DNA of 5,341 nucleotides from an uncultured Collinsella sp. (GTDB lineage: Bacteria > Actinomycetota > Coriobacteriia > Coriobacteriales > Coriobacteriaceae). The first letter of the stretch is position 1, and every line of letters starts with the position of its first letter. The notes below the pieces were generated by a model. It ran no database searches. It was not told where the DNA came from and saw only the letters and a program-made list of their open reading frames with translations. This document shows positions 1 to 5,341 of the stretch, one piece after another. The stretch spans positions 1 to 5,341 of the forward strand of contig CAUDDU010000082.1 in assembly GCA_958448375.1 (NCBI GenBank). Reading direction: 5' to 3'. Both the position numbers and the translations under genes were made by a program.

Positions 1-759
1 CCCATCGCGGCCGACGGCACCATCTATACCGTCCCGACCACCAAGACGCAGGTCACCGTTAAGAGCGATGGACAGGATTTAAGTGCCCAGGCCACCTTTA
101 AGCTCAAGGTGCCTTCGGCCGACACGGTGACTGACGACCAGATCGATGCCGCCGCCAAGTATGCCGAGGAGGGCGGTGCGAGCTCCGCCGCGGCTGCCAA
201 AGTGCTCCAGCAGGCAGCAACCGCGCGGCGCGACGCCGCCGTCAATGCCGTGAGCGCGCAAAAGGCACAGGCGTCCCGTGATGCTGACGCTCGCCACAAG
301 GCAACCGACCTCTACCAGCTCGATATTCCCGTCGAGTGGTACGGCAAGGTCGCAACTTGGCAAAACGGAAGCACGCTATGCATCTATCTGGGCGACGACG
401 CCAATACGCCGCTCGTGACGCTCGTCGCGGTGCGCGAGGGCGAGAGCTTTACGCCCGATGAAGGCGATACGGTTTTGGGTGCGGCCAATCTAGGCAACGG
501 TTATACCGTCTACGCCAGCGGCCCCGTCTATCCGTACGTGGTGCCCCAGACCATCAACGGGCGGACGCAGAATCCCGTGTCGACCTACCCCATGGATACG
601 GCCATTGAGCTTGTCGAGCTGACGACCGGCAACCGCTATACGTATAGCCAGATCAAGAACGACCTGGTGGGTAAAGACGGCAAGGCCGATGGTGCCACTA
701 AGCTCGAAACCGACTACCTCGCGCAGATCCTGCTGCCGAGTATCAAAGCCCAGGACTAG
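1..759 (+). CDS. Hypothetical envelope or surface protein, C-terminal part (5' end outside window)
   Basis: The frame is open from the first base of the window to the TAG at 757-759, giving 252 visible residues. The GTG at 109 is only an internal valine: the codons before it encode plausible protein (a Thr/Val-rich beta-like stretch with DGTIYTVP and TQVTVKSDG), so the true start lies to the left. Visible residues 1-37 look like the end of a beta-sandwich. Residues 44-103 are a highly Ala-rich, charged helical stretch that could form a coiled-coil or stalk. Residues 104-182 resemble the small beta domains of secreted or membrane-anchored proteins of Gram-positive bacteria (LYQLDIPVEWYGKV, then alternating strands). 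Residues 183-252 form a mixed tail. No membrane segment or sorting motif occurs in the visible part, so any signal peptide or anchor would be N-terminal and outside the window. I do not recognise the family. The gene converges with the ATPase gene, 73 bases away. I am confident that it is coding; envelope location is inference. Confidence 0.85.
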   Translation, partial: PIAADGTIYTVPTTKTQVTVKSDGQDLSAQATFKLKVPSADTVTDDQIDAAAKYAEEGGASSAAAAKVLQQAATARRDAAVNAVSAQKAQASRDADARHKATDLYQLDIPVEWYGKVATWQNGSTLCIYLGDDANTPLVTLVAVREGESFTPDEGDTVLGAANLGNGYTVYASGPVYPYVVPQTINGRTQNPVSTYPMDTAIELVELTTGNRYTYSQIKNDLVGKDGKADGATKLETDYLAQILLPSIKAQD

Positions 760-832
760 CCTGGCGCAGCAAGGTGCTCCCCAACCGTGATGAAGGAGCC
801 AGGAGGTCCTGACCCCACAGGCCCATAGATGA
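760..832. other. Convergent intergenic gap with weak hairpin potential
   Basis: This gap separates the stop codons of two convergent genes. CCTGGC (760-765) can pair with GCCAGG (798-803), and a competing GCTCC (774-778) can pair with GGAGC (795-799). CAGGAGGTCCTG (800-811) is nearly self-complementary. None of these is followed by a T-run on either strand, so I do not call an intrinsic terminator here. Confidence 0.35.
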
Positions 833-2185
833 TTAGGCAAGGAGCCACTTCCATGCGGGCATAACGTGTACCACACCGTGCTCGCATGGAATATCGGTCT
901 GTTCATCCATGGTAACGATTGCCGACTCGCCAAGATCAAACTGGGCCATCGAGGCATCAAGCGCGGCGATTTCGCGCTCGCGCGTTTTCTCACTTGCCAT
1001 ATCCGCACTCACCTGAATCAGGCTATAAGCCCGCATGAGAAGCGCATCCCCAGCCACAAAGTCCACCTCATGGCTTTTGCTCTTCTCTTTGATTAGCAGG
1101 CGGCAGACCGAGCCGGTCCTCACCGCGGGAGTCCTTCTTCTTAGCGCATTGAACACTGCGGTCTCGAGCCTCTGGCCCTGGTCCAATGCCGATGCGGGAG
1201 AGAATGCTCCAAACATCGCAGGGTCGACAGCGTAGACCTTAGACGCAGACCGCATGTTATTTGCCAGTGAACGCGTGAACTCCGGCACAGAAAATAACAG
1301 GTAGGCGTCCTCATAATACTCAAGTAAGTCGCTGAGCGAATTACGACTGACGGGTATCTGTCTGCTCTTGAACTCGTTGTACACTTTGTTCACTGACAGC
1401 TCTCGTCCCGAAGATGCCATACACCGCGTCAAGAACAGCGATGCCAGGCGAGGGTTCTTGACGTCGTAACGTTCAACGACGTCCATGGCGACCGTTCGCG
1501 AAGCATATTCCTGTAGCAGCTGAATCGCGTCTGCAGGCGTCTGCTCAAGTGTCGCGATGAATCCCCCTCGTTCAAGATACCCGATCAGATGATGTCGAAG
1601 CAGCGCTGCATCGCTCGGGGAAAAGGTCGCATCTGACTCGAGAACGCTCCCCGTCTTATATCGAACGTATTCCGAAAAACTCAACGGAAAAAGCTCTCGC
1701 ACAAGAGAACGACCCCTGAACTCGCTCTTAAGTTCTGAGGACAGCATCTTAGAAGAAGATCCCGTCACATAGACGGTCGCTTTCTCCGTATCGACTACAC
1801 GCCGCAGAAACGCACCCCATTCGGGAATTTCCTGGATCTCGTCAAAGAAAATGTAAGCGCCCTCGGTTCGAGCAACAGGATACAGCGCATAGAACGTGTC
1901 GAGCACGTCCGCCAGCAGCGATGGCTCATACGGGCGCAAGCGCTCATCCTCAAAATTGAAGTAAAGCATCCGGTCAAGCTCGACGCCCCGGCTCTGAAGC
2001 CGCCGCATCTCCTGATACAGGCGATACGTCTTTCCACAACGGCGGGCCCCCACAATCACATTTACGATGTTGTCGCGCTTTGGCTCCTGTGGGTTTCCTA
2101 GATCAAGGTCTCGCTCAAAGACCTGCGGAACCCCCTGCTGTTCAAAGTCCTTTATTTTCTGGGCGATCAAGTCGTTGAATGCCAT
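833..2185 (-). CDS. ATP-binding protein, AAA_14 ATPase with C-terminal DUF4143 domain
   Basis: This is a complete 450-residue protein. The start at 2185 is supported by GGAG four bases upstream (complement of 2190-2193). The N-terminal AAA_14 domain (about residues 38-170) has Walker A GARRCGKT (46-53), Walker B YIFFDE (111-116), the sensor-like TGSSS (141-145) and the family signature LFPLSFSEY (165-173). Residues 221-330 form the helical/winged-helix part of DUF4143, including YYEDAYLLF (290-298) and KVYAVDPAMF (316-325). The C-terminus has the restriction-endonuclease-like pattern: E341, EVDFV (373-377) and LIQVS (389-393). In LIQVS, the position that is lysine in catalytic PD-(D/E)XK nucleases is serine, so nuclease activity is unlikely. 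Length and domain order are normal for this widespread family, whose cellular role is poorly known. GC is about 48-50% in counted rows, against about 60% in its neighbours, and it has no functional partner nearby, which suggests an acquired solo gene. Family assignment is firm; the biological role is unknown. Confidence 0.95.
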   Translation of the reverse strand: MAFNDLIAQKIKDFEQQGVPQVFERDLDLGNPQEPKRDNIVNVIVGARRCGKTYRLYQEMRRLQSRGVELDRMLYFNFEDERLRPYEPSLLADVLDTFYALYPVARTEGAYIFFDEIQEIPEWGAFLRRVVDTEKATVYVTGSSSKMLSSELKSEFRGRSLVRELFPLSFSEYVRYKTGSVLESDATFSPSDAALLRHHLIGYLERGGFIATLEQTPADAIQLLQEYASRTVAMDVVERYDVKNPRLASLFLTRCMASSGRELSVNKVYNEFKSRQIPVSRNSLSDLLEYYEDAYLLFSVPEFTRSLANNMRSASKVYAVDPAMFGAFSPASALDQGQRLETAVFNALRRRTPAVRTGSVCRLLIKEKSKSHEVDFVAGDALLMRAYSLIQVSADMASEKTREREIAALDASMAQFDLGESAIVTMDEQTDIPCEHGVVHVMPAWKWLLA

Positions 2186-2209
2186 GATTCTCCAATCTTG
2201 CTCTCTAGC

Positions 2210-2270
2210 TAATCAAAATTATAGCGATTCTTGATTAATTAGAGATCAAGATTATGTCTGACTTGATTAA
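2210..2270. promoter_or_regulatory. Candidate operator: four alternating ATCAAG-type half-sites
   Basis: Four related half-sites alternate in orientation: ATCAAA (2211-2217 region, within TAATCAA 2210-2216), CTTGATTAA (2230-2238), ATCAAG (2245-2250) and CTTGATTAA (2262-2270). They form nested perfect inverted repeats: TAATCAA/TTGATTA with a 14-base spacer, CTTGAT/ATCAAG with a 9-base spacer, and ATCAAG/CTTGAT with an 11-base spacer. The two CTTGATTAA copies start 32 bases apart, close to three helical turns. The array covers the -10 box and the upstream promoter of the ATPase gene. This is the layout expected for cooperative binding of a dimeric regulator, but the regulator is not identifiable. 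In AT-rich DNA, part of this could be chance. Confidence 0.5.
2218..2223 (-). promoter_or_regulatory. Probable -10 box of the ATPase gene promoter
   Basis: The leftward strand reads TATAAT here, a perfect sigma-70 type -10 box. It would start transcription near 2211 and leave a leader of about 25 bases before the ATG at 2185. No good -35 hexamer lies at 16-18 bases. The closest match, TTGATC, is 20 bases upstream, so the promoter may be weak or activator-dependent. The box lies between two arms of an inverted repeat, which points to regulation at this site. Confidence 0.55.
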
Positions 2271-2300
2271 CACTTAAGCAAGTTTTTTCACTATTACTGC

Positions 2301-2342
2301 TCGAAGGATGCCGAGTGGCTGAGAGGGCAACCAAGCTCGAAT
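2301..2342 (+). pseudogene. tRNA-Ser(CGA)-like 5' half, no 3' half
   Basis: The segment matches the order of elements in the 5' half of a serine tRNA. An acceptor-like GAAGGA is followed by TG, a D-arm-like GCCGAGTGGCTGAGAGGGC (2310-2328), and CTCGAAT (2336-2342), which would be an anticodon loop with U33, anticodon CGA and a purine at 37. It lines up well with my memory of E. coli tRNA-Ser(CGA), which shares GATGCC, GAG, GGCTGA and CTCGAA. However, the would-be anticodon stem does not pair (CCAAG against GCGAC). There is also no variable arm, no T-arm (GGTTCGAATCC type) and no 3' acceptor strand downstream, so it cannot be a working tRNA. It could be a degenerate remnant or chance similarity. 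The CTGAGA motif also recalls a TPP riboswitch, but the other half of that aptamer is missing. Confidence 0.3.
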
Positions 2343-2360
2343 GCGACTCCCTGGACAGTC

Positions 2361-2403
2361 GATTTGGGACGGGACTTTTTTGACTACCCCGTCCCAGGAA
2401 ATC
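2361..2403. repeat. Perfect GC-rich hairpin with oligo-T loop
   Basis: GGGACGGG (2366-2373) and CCCGTCCC (2388-2395) are perfectly complementary, extend by one T-A pair, and enclose a 14-base loop containing six T's. GATTT (2361-2365) and AAATC (2399-2403) can extend the stem across a three-base AGG bulge. A smaller hairpin, CGACT/AGTCG (2344-2348/2357-2361), sits just before it. Neither strand has a T-run after the stem, so it is not a classical intrinsic terminator. The size and symmetry suit a dispersed palindromic (REP-like) element, or a transcript-end or processing structure for the small leftward gene, whose stop lies 35 bases away. Confidence 0.5.
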
Positions 2404-2429
2404 ATCGCCAAATTAGCTACTTGATGCAA

Positions 2430-2624
2430 CTAGCGCCAGGGGTCGGCTTCGAACAGCGGCTCGCGCTCGGGGCGGCGATCGCTGTAGGGATCGTAGCCGT
2501 CATCGTCCTCGTTCTCGGCACGGATGTAGGGGTCGCGCGGCTTGGGCGCCGGCTTAGGCACAGGCTTGGGTACGGCGGGTGCGGCATCGGTCGCCGGCGC
2601 GCTTGTCTTGATCTCGTCTTTCAT
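2430..2624 (-). CDS. Small Pro/Asp-rich hypothetical protein, probably disordered
   Basis: I choose the ATG at 2624 (64 residues, MKDEIKTSAP...). GAGGAG (complement of 2634-2639) lies about eight bases upstream of it, but would be inside or too close to the in-frame ATGs at 2642 and 2630. The protein has a short charged start, then a tetrapeptide repeat (VPKP, VPKP, APKP, residues 18-29), an acidic tract ENEDDD (37-42), and three DPY/DPW motifs (31-33, 45-47, 61-63), ending ADPWR. There is no signal peptide, membrane segment or known domain. The composition predicts an intrinsically disordered cytosolic protein, perhaps an adaptor or a linear-motif peptide. It follows clpB on the same strand but lies beyond clpB's terminator, so it would need read-through or its own promoter; I see no strong one. 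The good ribosome binding site and non-random motifs favour a real gene, but without homologues I cannot be certain. Confidence 0.6.
   Translation of the reverse strand: MKDEIKTSAPATDAAPAVPKPVPKPAPKPRDPYIRAENEDDDGYDPYSDRRPEREPLFEADPWR
2539..2574. repeat. Three 12-bp tandem repeats inside the small gene
   Basis: GGCTTGGGCGCC (2539-2550), GGCTTAGGCACA (2551-2562) and GGCTTGGGTACG (2563-2574) are imperfect tandem copies. On the leftward strand each encodes an x-Pro-Lys-Pro unit. The length is a multiple of three, so copy-number change would keep the frame. Confidence 0.7.
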
Positions 2625-2639
2625 CTGCATAGCTCCTCG
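2622..2639 (-). promoter_or_regulatory. Shine-Dalgarno site that decides the small-gene start
   Basis: The leftward strand reads GAGGAG (2639-2634), then nine bases to the ATG at 2624-2622. An earlier ATG (2630) is only three bases past the motif, and the ATG at 2642 precedes it, so the 2624 start fits best. Confidence 0.55.
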
Positions 2640-2674
2640 CATCGCATCCGTTCAATATCATCGATTGTCGCACG

Positions 2675-2711
2675 AAAAAGGGCGGCGGACCCAATTGGAT
2701 CCGCCGCCCTT
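2675..2711 (-). terminator. Intrinsic terminator of clpB
   Basis: On the leftward strand a perfect 12-bp stem, AAGGGCGGCGGA (2678-2689) against TCCGCCGCCCTT (2700-2711), closes a short loop containing the CCAATTGG palindrome. It is followed directly by a run of T's (complement of 2675-2679). It lies 44 bases past the clpB stop codon and matches the textbook Rho-independent layout. It separates clpB from the small downstream gene. Confidence 0.88.
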
Positions 2712-2755
2712 GGCGTTTAGAGACGGCTGGTAGATTTTAAGGCATGGCCCAAAAC

Positions 2756-5341
2756 CTACTCGGCGTCGGGGACCTCGTAGGTGGCCGCCGGCGTGTTGTC
2801 GCACACGACGGTAAAGCCGCCGTCCTTGTCGGCATCGACCGTCACCTGATCGCCCTCGCGCACCGTGCCGTCGATGATAGCGGCGGCGATGGCATCCACG
2901 ACCTCGCGCTGAACCAGACGCTTGAGCGGACGGGCGCCAAAGACCGGGTCCAGGCCGCCCACGGCGAGCATCTGCTTGGCCGCCGGGGTGATGGCAAGCG
3001 TCATGCGCTCCTTGGCCAGACGCGCGCGGACGTCGGCGAGCTGGATGTCGACGATCTTCTCGATCTGCGCCATGCCGAGCGGATGGAACACCACGATATC
3101 GTCGATACGGTTGAGGAACTCGGGGCGGAAGGTCTGAGCCATGGCCGCGTCGACCTGATGGCGCATCTCCTCCTCGTCCTTGCCCGAAAGCTCGGCGATA
3201 GCCTTGGAGCCCACGTTAGACGTCATGATGATAATCGTGTTCTTGAAGGACACCTGGCGACCCTGACCGTCGGTCAGACGGCCGTCGTCAAGCACCTGCA
3301 ACAGCACGTTGAAGACATCTGGATGGGCCTTCTCCATCTCGTCGAGCAAGATCACGGAGTAGGGGCGACGGCGCACGGCCTCGGTGAGCTGGCCGCCCTC
3401 GTCGTAACCCACGTATCCCGGGGGCGCACCGATCAGACGCTGGACGCTGAACTTCTCCATGTACTCGGACATGTCGATACGCACGAGCGCGCGCTCGTCG
3501 TCGAACAGGCACTCGGCAAGCGCCTTGGCGAGCTCGGTCTTGCCCACGCCGGTGGGGCCCAGGAAGAAGAAGCTGCCGATGGGCTTGTCCGGATCGGAGA
3601 GACCCGCACGGCTGCGGCGCACGGCCGCGGCGACGGCGGAGACGGCCTCGTCCTGGCCGATGACGCGCTTATGCAGCTCACCCTCCAAGCCCTTCAGCTT
3701 GTCGAGCTCGCCCTGCATCATCTTGGACACGGGCACGCCGGTCCAGGCACTCACGACCTCGGCGATCTCATCGGAGGTCACCTGTTCGTTGAGGCCCTCG
3801 CCGTCCTGCTGCTTTTGCGCCTCGAGCGCAGCCTCGGAATCCTGAATCTGCTGTTGCAGGCCCGGAATCACGGAGTAGCGCAGCTCGGACGCACGGCCCA
3901 GATCACCATTGCGCGTCGCGCGCTCCTCTTCGCTCCTGGCCTCGTCGAGCTGTCCCTTGAGCTCTTGCACGTGGTCGATGGCGTTCTTCTGGTTGAGCCA
4001 GCCAGCCTTTTGCACGTTGAGTTTTTCCTGGACCTCGGCGATCTCCTGACGCAGGGCCTCCAGACGCTCCTTGGAGGCGTCGTCGGTCTCCTTCATGAGC
4101 GCCTGCTCCTCGATCTGCAGCTGGGTGAGCTGACGCGTGGTGGCGTCAATCTCGACCGGCATGCTGTCGAGCTCCATGCGCAGGCGGCTTGCCGCCTCAT
4201 CGACCAGGTCGATGGCCTTGTCGGGCAGGAAGCGGTCGGCGATATAGCGATCGGAGAGGTCGGCGGCGGCCACGAGCGCGCTATCGGTGATGTGCACGCC
4301 GTGGAAGATCTCGTACTTCTCCTTGAGGCCACGCAGGATCGAGATGGTGTCCTCGACGGTAGGCTCGCTCACCATAACGGTCTGGAAACGACGGGCGAGC
4401 GCCGCGTCCTTCTCGATGTACTTGCGGTATTCGTCGAGCGTGGTCGCGCCGATCGCATGCAGGTCGCCACGGGCGAGCGCCGGCTTGAGGATGTTGCCTG
4501 CGTCCATGGAGCCCTCGGTGGCACCCGCGCCCACAATGGTGTGCAGCTCATCGATGAACAGGATGACCTTACCTTCGGATTTTTGCACTTCTTTGAGCAC
4601 GGCCTTTAAGCGGTCCTCGAACTCACCACGGTACTTGGCGCCGGCGACCAACGCGCTCATGTCGAGCTCGATGAGGTCGCGGTCGCGCAGGGTGCTCGGC
4701 ACATCGCCGGCCACGATACGCTGGGCGATGCCCTCGACGATAGCCGTTTTACCGACGCCCGGCTCACCGATGAGCACGGGGTTGTTCTTGGTGCGGCGGG
4801 ACAGAACCTGAATGGTACGGCGGATCTCGTCGGTACGGCCGATGACCGGGTCGAGCTTACCGGCGCGGGCAAGATCGCAGATGTTGCGACCGTACTGCTC
4901 CAACGCCTCAAACTGGGTCTTGTCCTCGGCAGACGTCACGCGGTCATCGCCACGCAGCTCCTCGTAGACCTGCTCGATGCGCTCCTTGGTCACGCCAGCG
5001 TCACGCAGTACACGACCAGCCTCGCCCTTGTCCTCGGCAAGCGCCATCAGCAGATGCTCGGTCACCACAAAGCTGTCGCCCATCTTGGTGGCCTTCTTCT
5101 CGGCCTTTTCGATGACGCGGACGAGCTCGTTGGACAGGCCCATCTGCTGACCCTCGCCCGAAACCTTGGGCGCGCGGTCGACGGCATCCTGCGTGGAGCG
5201 TGCGAGCTGGGCCGGATCAGCGCCGATGCGCTCGATGATCACGGAGATATTGCGCTCGCCGGCACCGAGCAGGGCAGACAGCAGGTGAATCGGCTCCACC
5301 GCGCCGGCCTGCGCATCGGCAGCCGTGCTCATGGCGGTCTG
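2756..5341 (-). CDS. clpB: ATP-dependent protein disaggregase ClpB (Hsp100), 5' end outside window
   Basis: ClpB is a cytosolic hexameric AAA+ machine that pulls polypeptides out of aggregates together with DnaK/DnaJ/GrpE. The frame runs to the right edge with 861 residues visible. The ATG at 5332 is not the real start: codons QTA precede it in frame, there is no ribosome binding site, and alignment with E. coli ClpB ([10 protein letters not shown] against EPLHLMSALL) indicates about 14 N-terminal residues are missing. Counting from the 5332 Met, the Clp N-domain is at 1-130. NBD1 has Walker A GEPGVGKT (189-196), pore loop KYRG (233-236), Walker B VILFIDE (256-262) and arginine finger RRF (314-316). 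The coiled-coil middle domain is about 390-510. NBD2 has Walker A GPTGVGKT (592-599), pore loop GYVGY (639-643), Walker B VILLDE (660-665), sensor 1 MTSN (703-706), NRID (741-744) and sensor 2 GARPLKR (799-805). The middle domain and the lack of an IGF/IGL loop separate it from the ClpP partners ClpA and ClpC. The C-terminus has a short acidic extension. All catalytic residues are intact. Heat-shock control sites would lie outside the window. Confidence 0.97.
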   Translation of the reverse strand, partial: QTAMSTAADAQAGAVEPIHLLSALLGAGERNISVIIERIGADPAQLARSTQDAVDRAPKVSGEGQQMGLSNELVRVIEKAEKKATKMGDSFVVTEHLLMALAEDKGEAGRVLRDAGVTKERIEQVYEELRGDDRVTSAEDKTQFEALEQYGRNICDLARAGKLDPVIGRTDEIRRTIQVLSRRTKNNPVLIGEPGVGKTAIVEGIAQRIVAGDVPSTLRDRDLIELDMSALVAGAKYRGEFEDRLKAVLKEVQKSEGKVILFIDELHTIVGAGATEGSMDAGNILKPALARGDLHAIGATTLDEYRKYIEKDAALARRFQTVMVSEPTVEDTISILRGLKEKYEIFHGVHITDSALVAAADLSDRYIADRFLPDKAIDLVDEAASRLRMELDSMPVEIDATTRQLTQLQIEEQALMKETDDASKERLEALRQEIAEVQEKLNVQKAGWLNQKNAIDHVQELKGQLDEARSEEERATRNGDLGRASELRYSVIPGLQQQIQDSEAALEAQKQQDGEGLNEQVTSDEIAEVVSAWTGVPVSKMMQGELDKLKGLEGELHKRVIGQDEAVSAVAAAVRRSRAGLSDPDKPIGSFFFLGPTGVGKTELAKALAECLFDDERALVRIDMSEYMEKFSVQRLIGAPPGYVGYDEGGQLTEAVRRRPYSVILLDEMEKAHPDVFNVLLQVLDDGRLTDGQGRQVSFKNTIIIMTSNVGSKAIAELSGKDEEEMRHQVDAAMAQTFRPEFLNRIDDIVVFHPLGMAQIEKIVDIQLADVRARLAKERMTLAITPAAKQMLAVGGLDPVFGARPLKRLVQREVVDAIAAAIIDGTVREGDQVTVDADKDGGFTVVCDNTPAATYEVPDAE

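Noticed and set aside
490..1008. 172-codon leftward open frame overlapping the left gene and the ATPase 3' end
   Set aside because: It overlaps two better-supported genes and its translation is Arg/Trp/His-rich without recognisable motifs.
2271..2290. Possible terminator ACTT-AAGC-AAGT followed by T's
   Set aside because: The stem is only four or five weak base pairs, and no rightward gene ends just before it.
2267..2297. Rightward promoter TTAACA...TATTAC ahead of the tRNA-like segment
   Set aside because: The 19-base spacing and partial boxes in AT-rich DNA are not enough to call it without evidence of a transcript.
2305..2395. TPP riboswitch suggested by GGCTGAGA
   Set aside because: The aptamer's conserved second half (CTGGATAATGCCAGCG type) is absent, and no thiamine gene lies downstream on that strand.
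760..2400. Target-site duplications or terminal inverted repeats bounding the ATPase gene
   Set aside because: I compared the two flanks by eye and found no matching direct or inverted ends, so no mobile element is called.
2364..2720. 118-codon rightward open frame across the small gene
   Set aside because: It starts inside the hairpin and runs through the clpB terminator. It has no good ribosome binding site and is antisense to a more plausible small gene.
2744..4609. 621-codon rightward open frame opposite clpB
   Set aside because: It lies fully antisense to an unmistakable clpB. Its His/Leu/Gly-rich translation is the usual mirror of a high-GC gene with strong third-position bias, and it has no domain or ribosome binding site of its own.
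1..5341. CRISPR array, rRNA, intact tRNA, transposase or integrase
   Set aside because: No regularly spaced repeats, RNA gene signatures or recombinase motifs were seen on either strand.

Overview
The window reads like a piece of a moderately high-GC actinobacterial chromosome, most plausibly a gut Coriobacteriia such as Collinsella. This is an inference from composition and protein style, not from a marker gene. Rows I counted by hand give about 58-82% GC in the clpB region and 63% in the left-hand gene, but only about 48-50% inside the ATPase gene. The layout is one rightward gene fragment (1-759), then three leftward genes: an AAA_14/DUF4143 ATPase (833-2185), a 64-residue Pro/Asp-rich small protein (2430-2624), and clpB (2756-5341, cut by the right edge).

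Left end: the C-terminal 252 residues of an unrecognised, probably surface or envelope protein, with beta-rich segments around an Ala-rich helical stretch. It converges with the ATPase gene across a 73-base gap that has only weak hairpins.

Centre: a complete stand-alone ATPase of the AAA_14 + DUF4143 type with intact Walker motifs. Its promoter region is AT-rich and holds four alternating copies of an ATCAAG-type half-site around a perfect TATAAT -10 box, which suggests a dedicated operator. Behind it (2299-2403) lies an odd non-coding stretch. It contains a segment resembling the 5' half of a tRNA-Ser(CGA) with no matching 3' half, followed by a perfect GGGACGGG/CCCGTCCC hairpin. With the lower GC of the ATPase gene, this suggests a small acquired cassette or integration scar, although I found no integrase, target duplication or second tRNA piece.

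Right: clpB encodes the ClpB/Hsp104 disaggregase, with both ATPase modules and the coiled-coil middle domain intact. Its transcription ends at a strong intrinsic terminator (2675-2711). The small acidic, proline-rich ORF follows on the same strand with its own Shine-Dalgarno sequence. The four genes show no clear shared pathway. ClpB is housekeeping stress physiology, the ATPase looks accessory, and the other two are of unknown function. I do not see a convincing new multi-gene system; the most interesting parts are the ATPase operator array and the tRNA-like/hairpin stretch.
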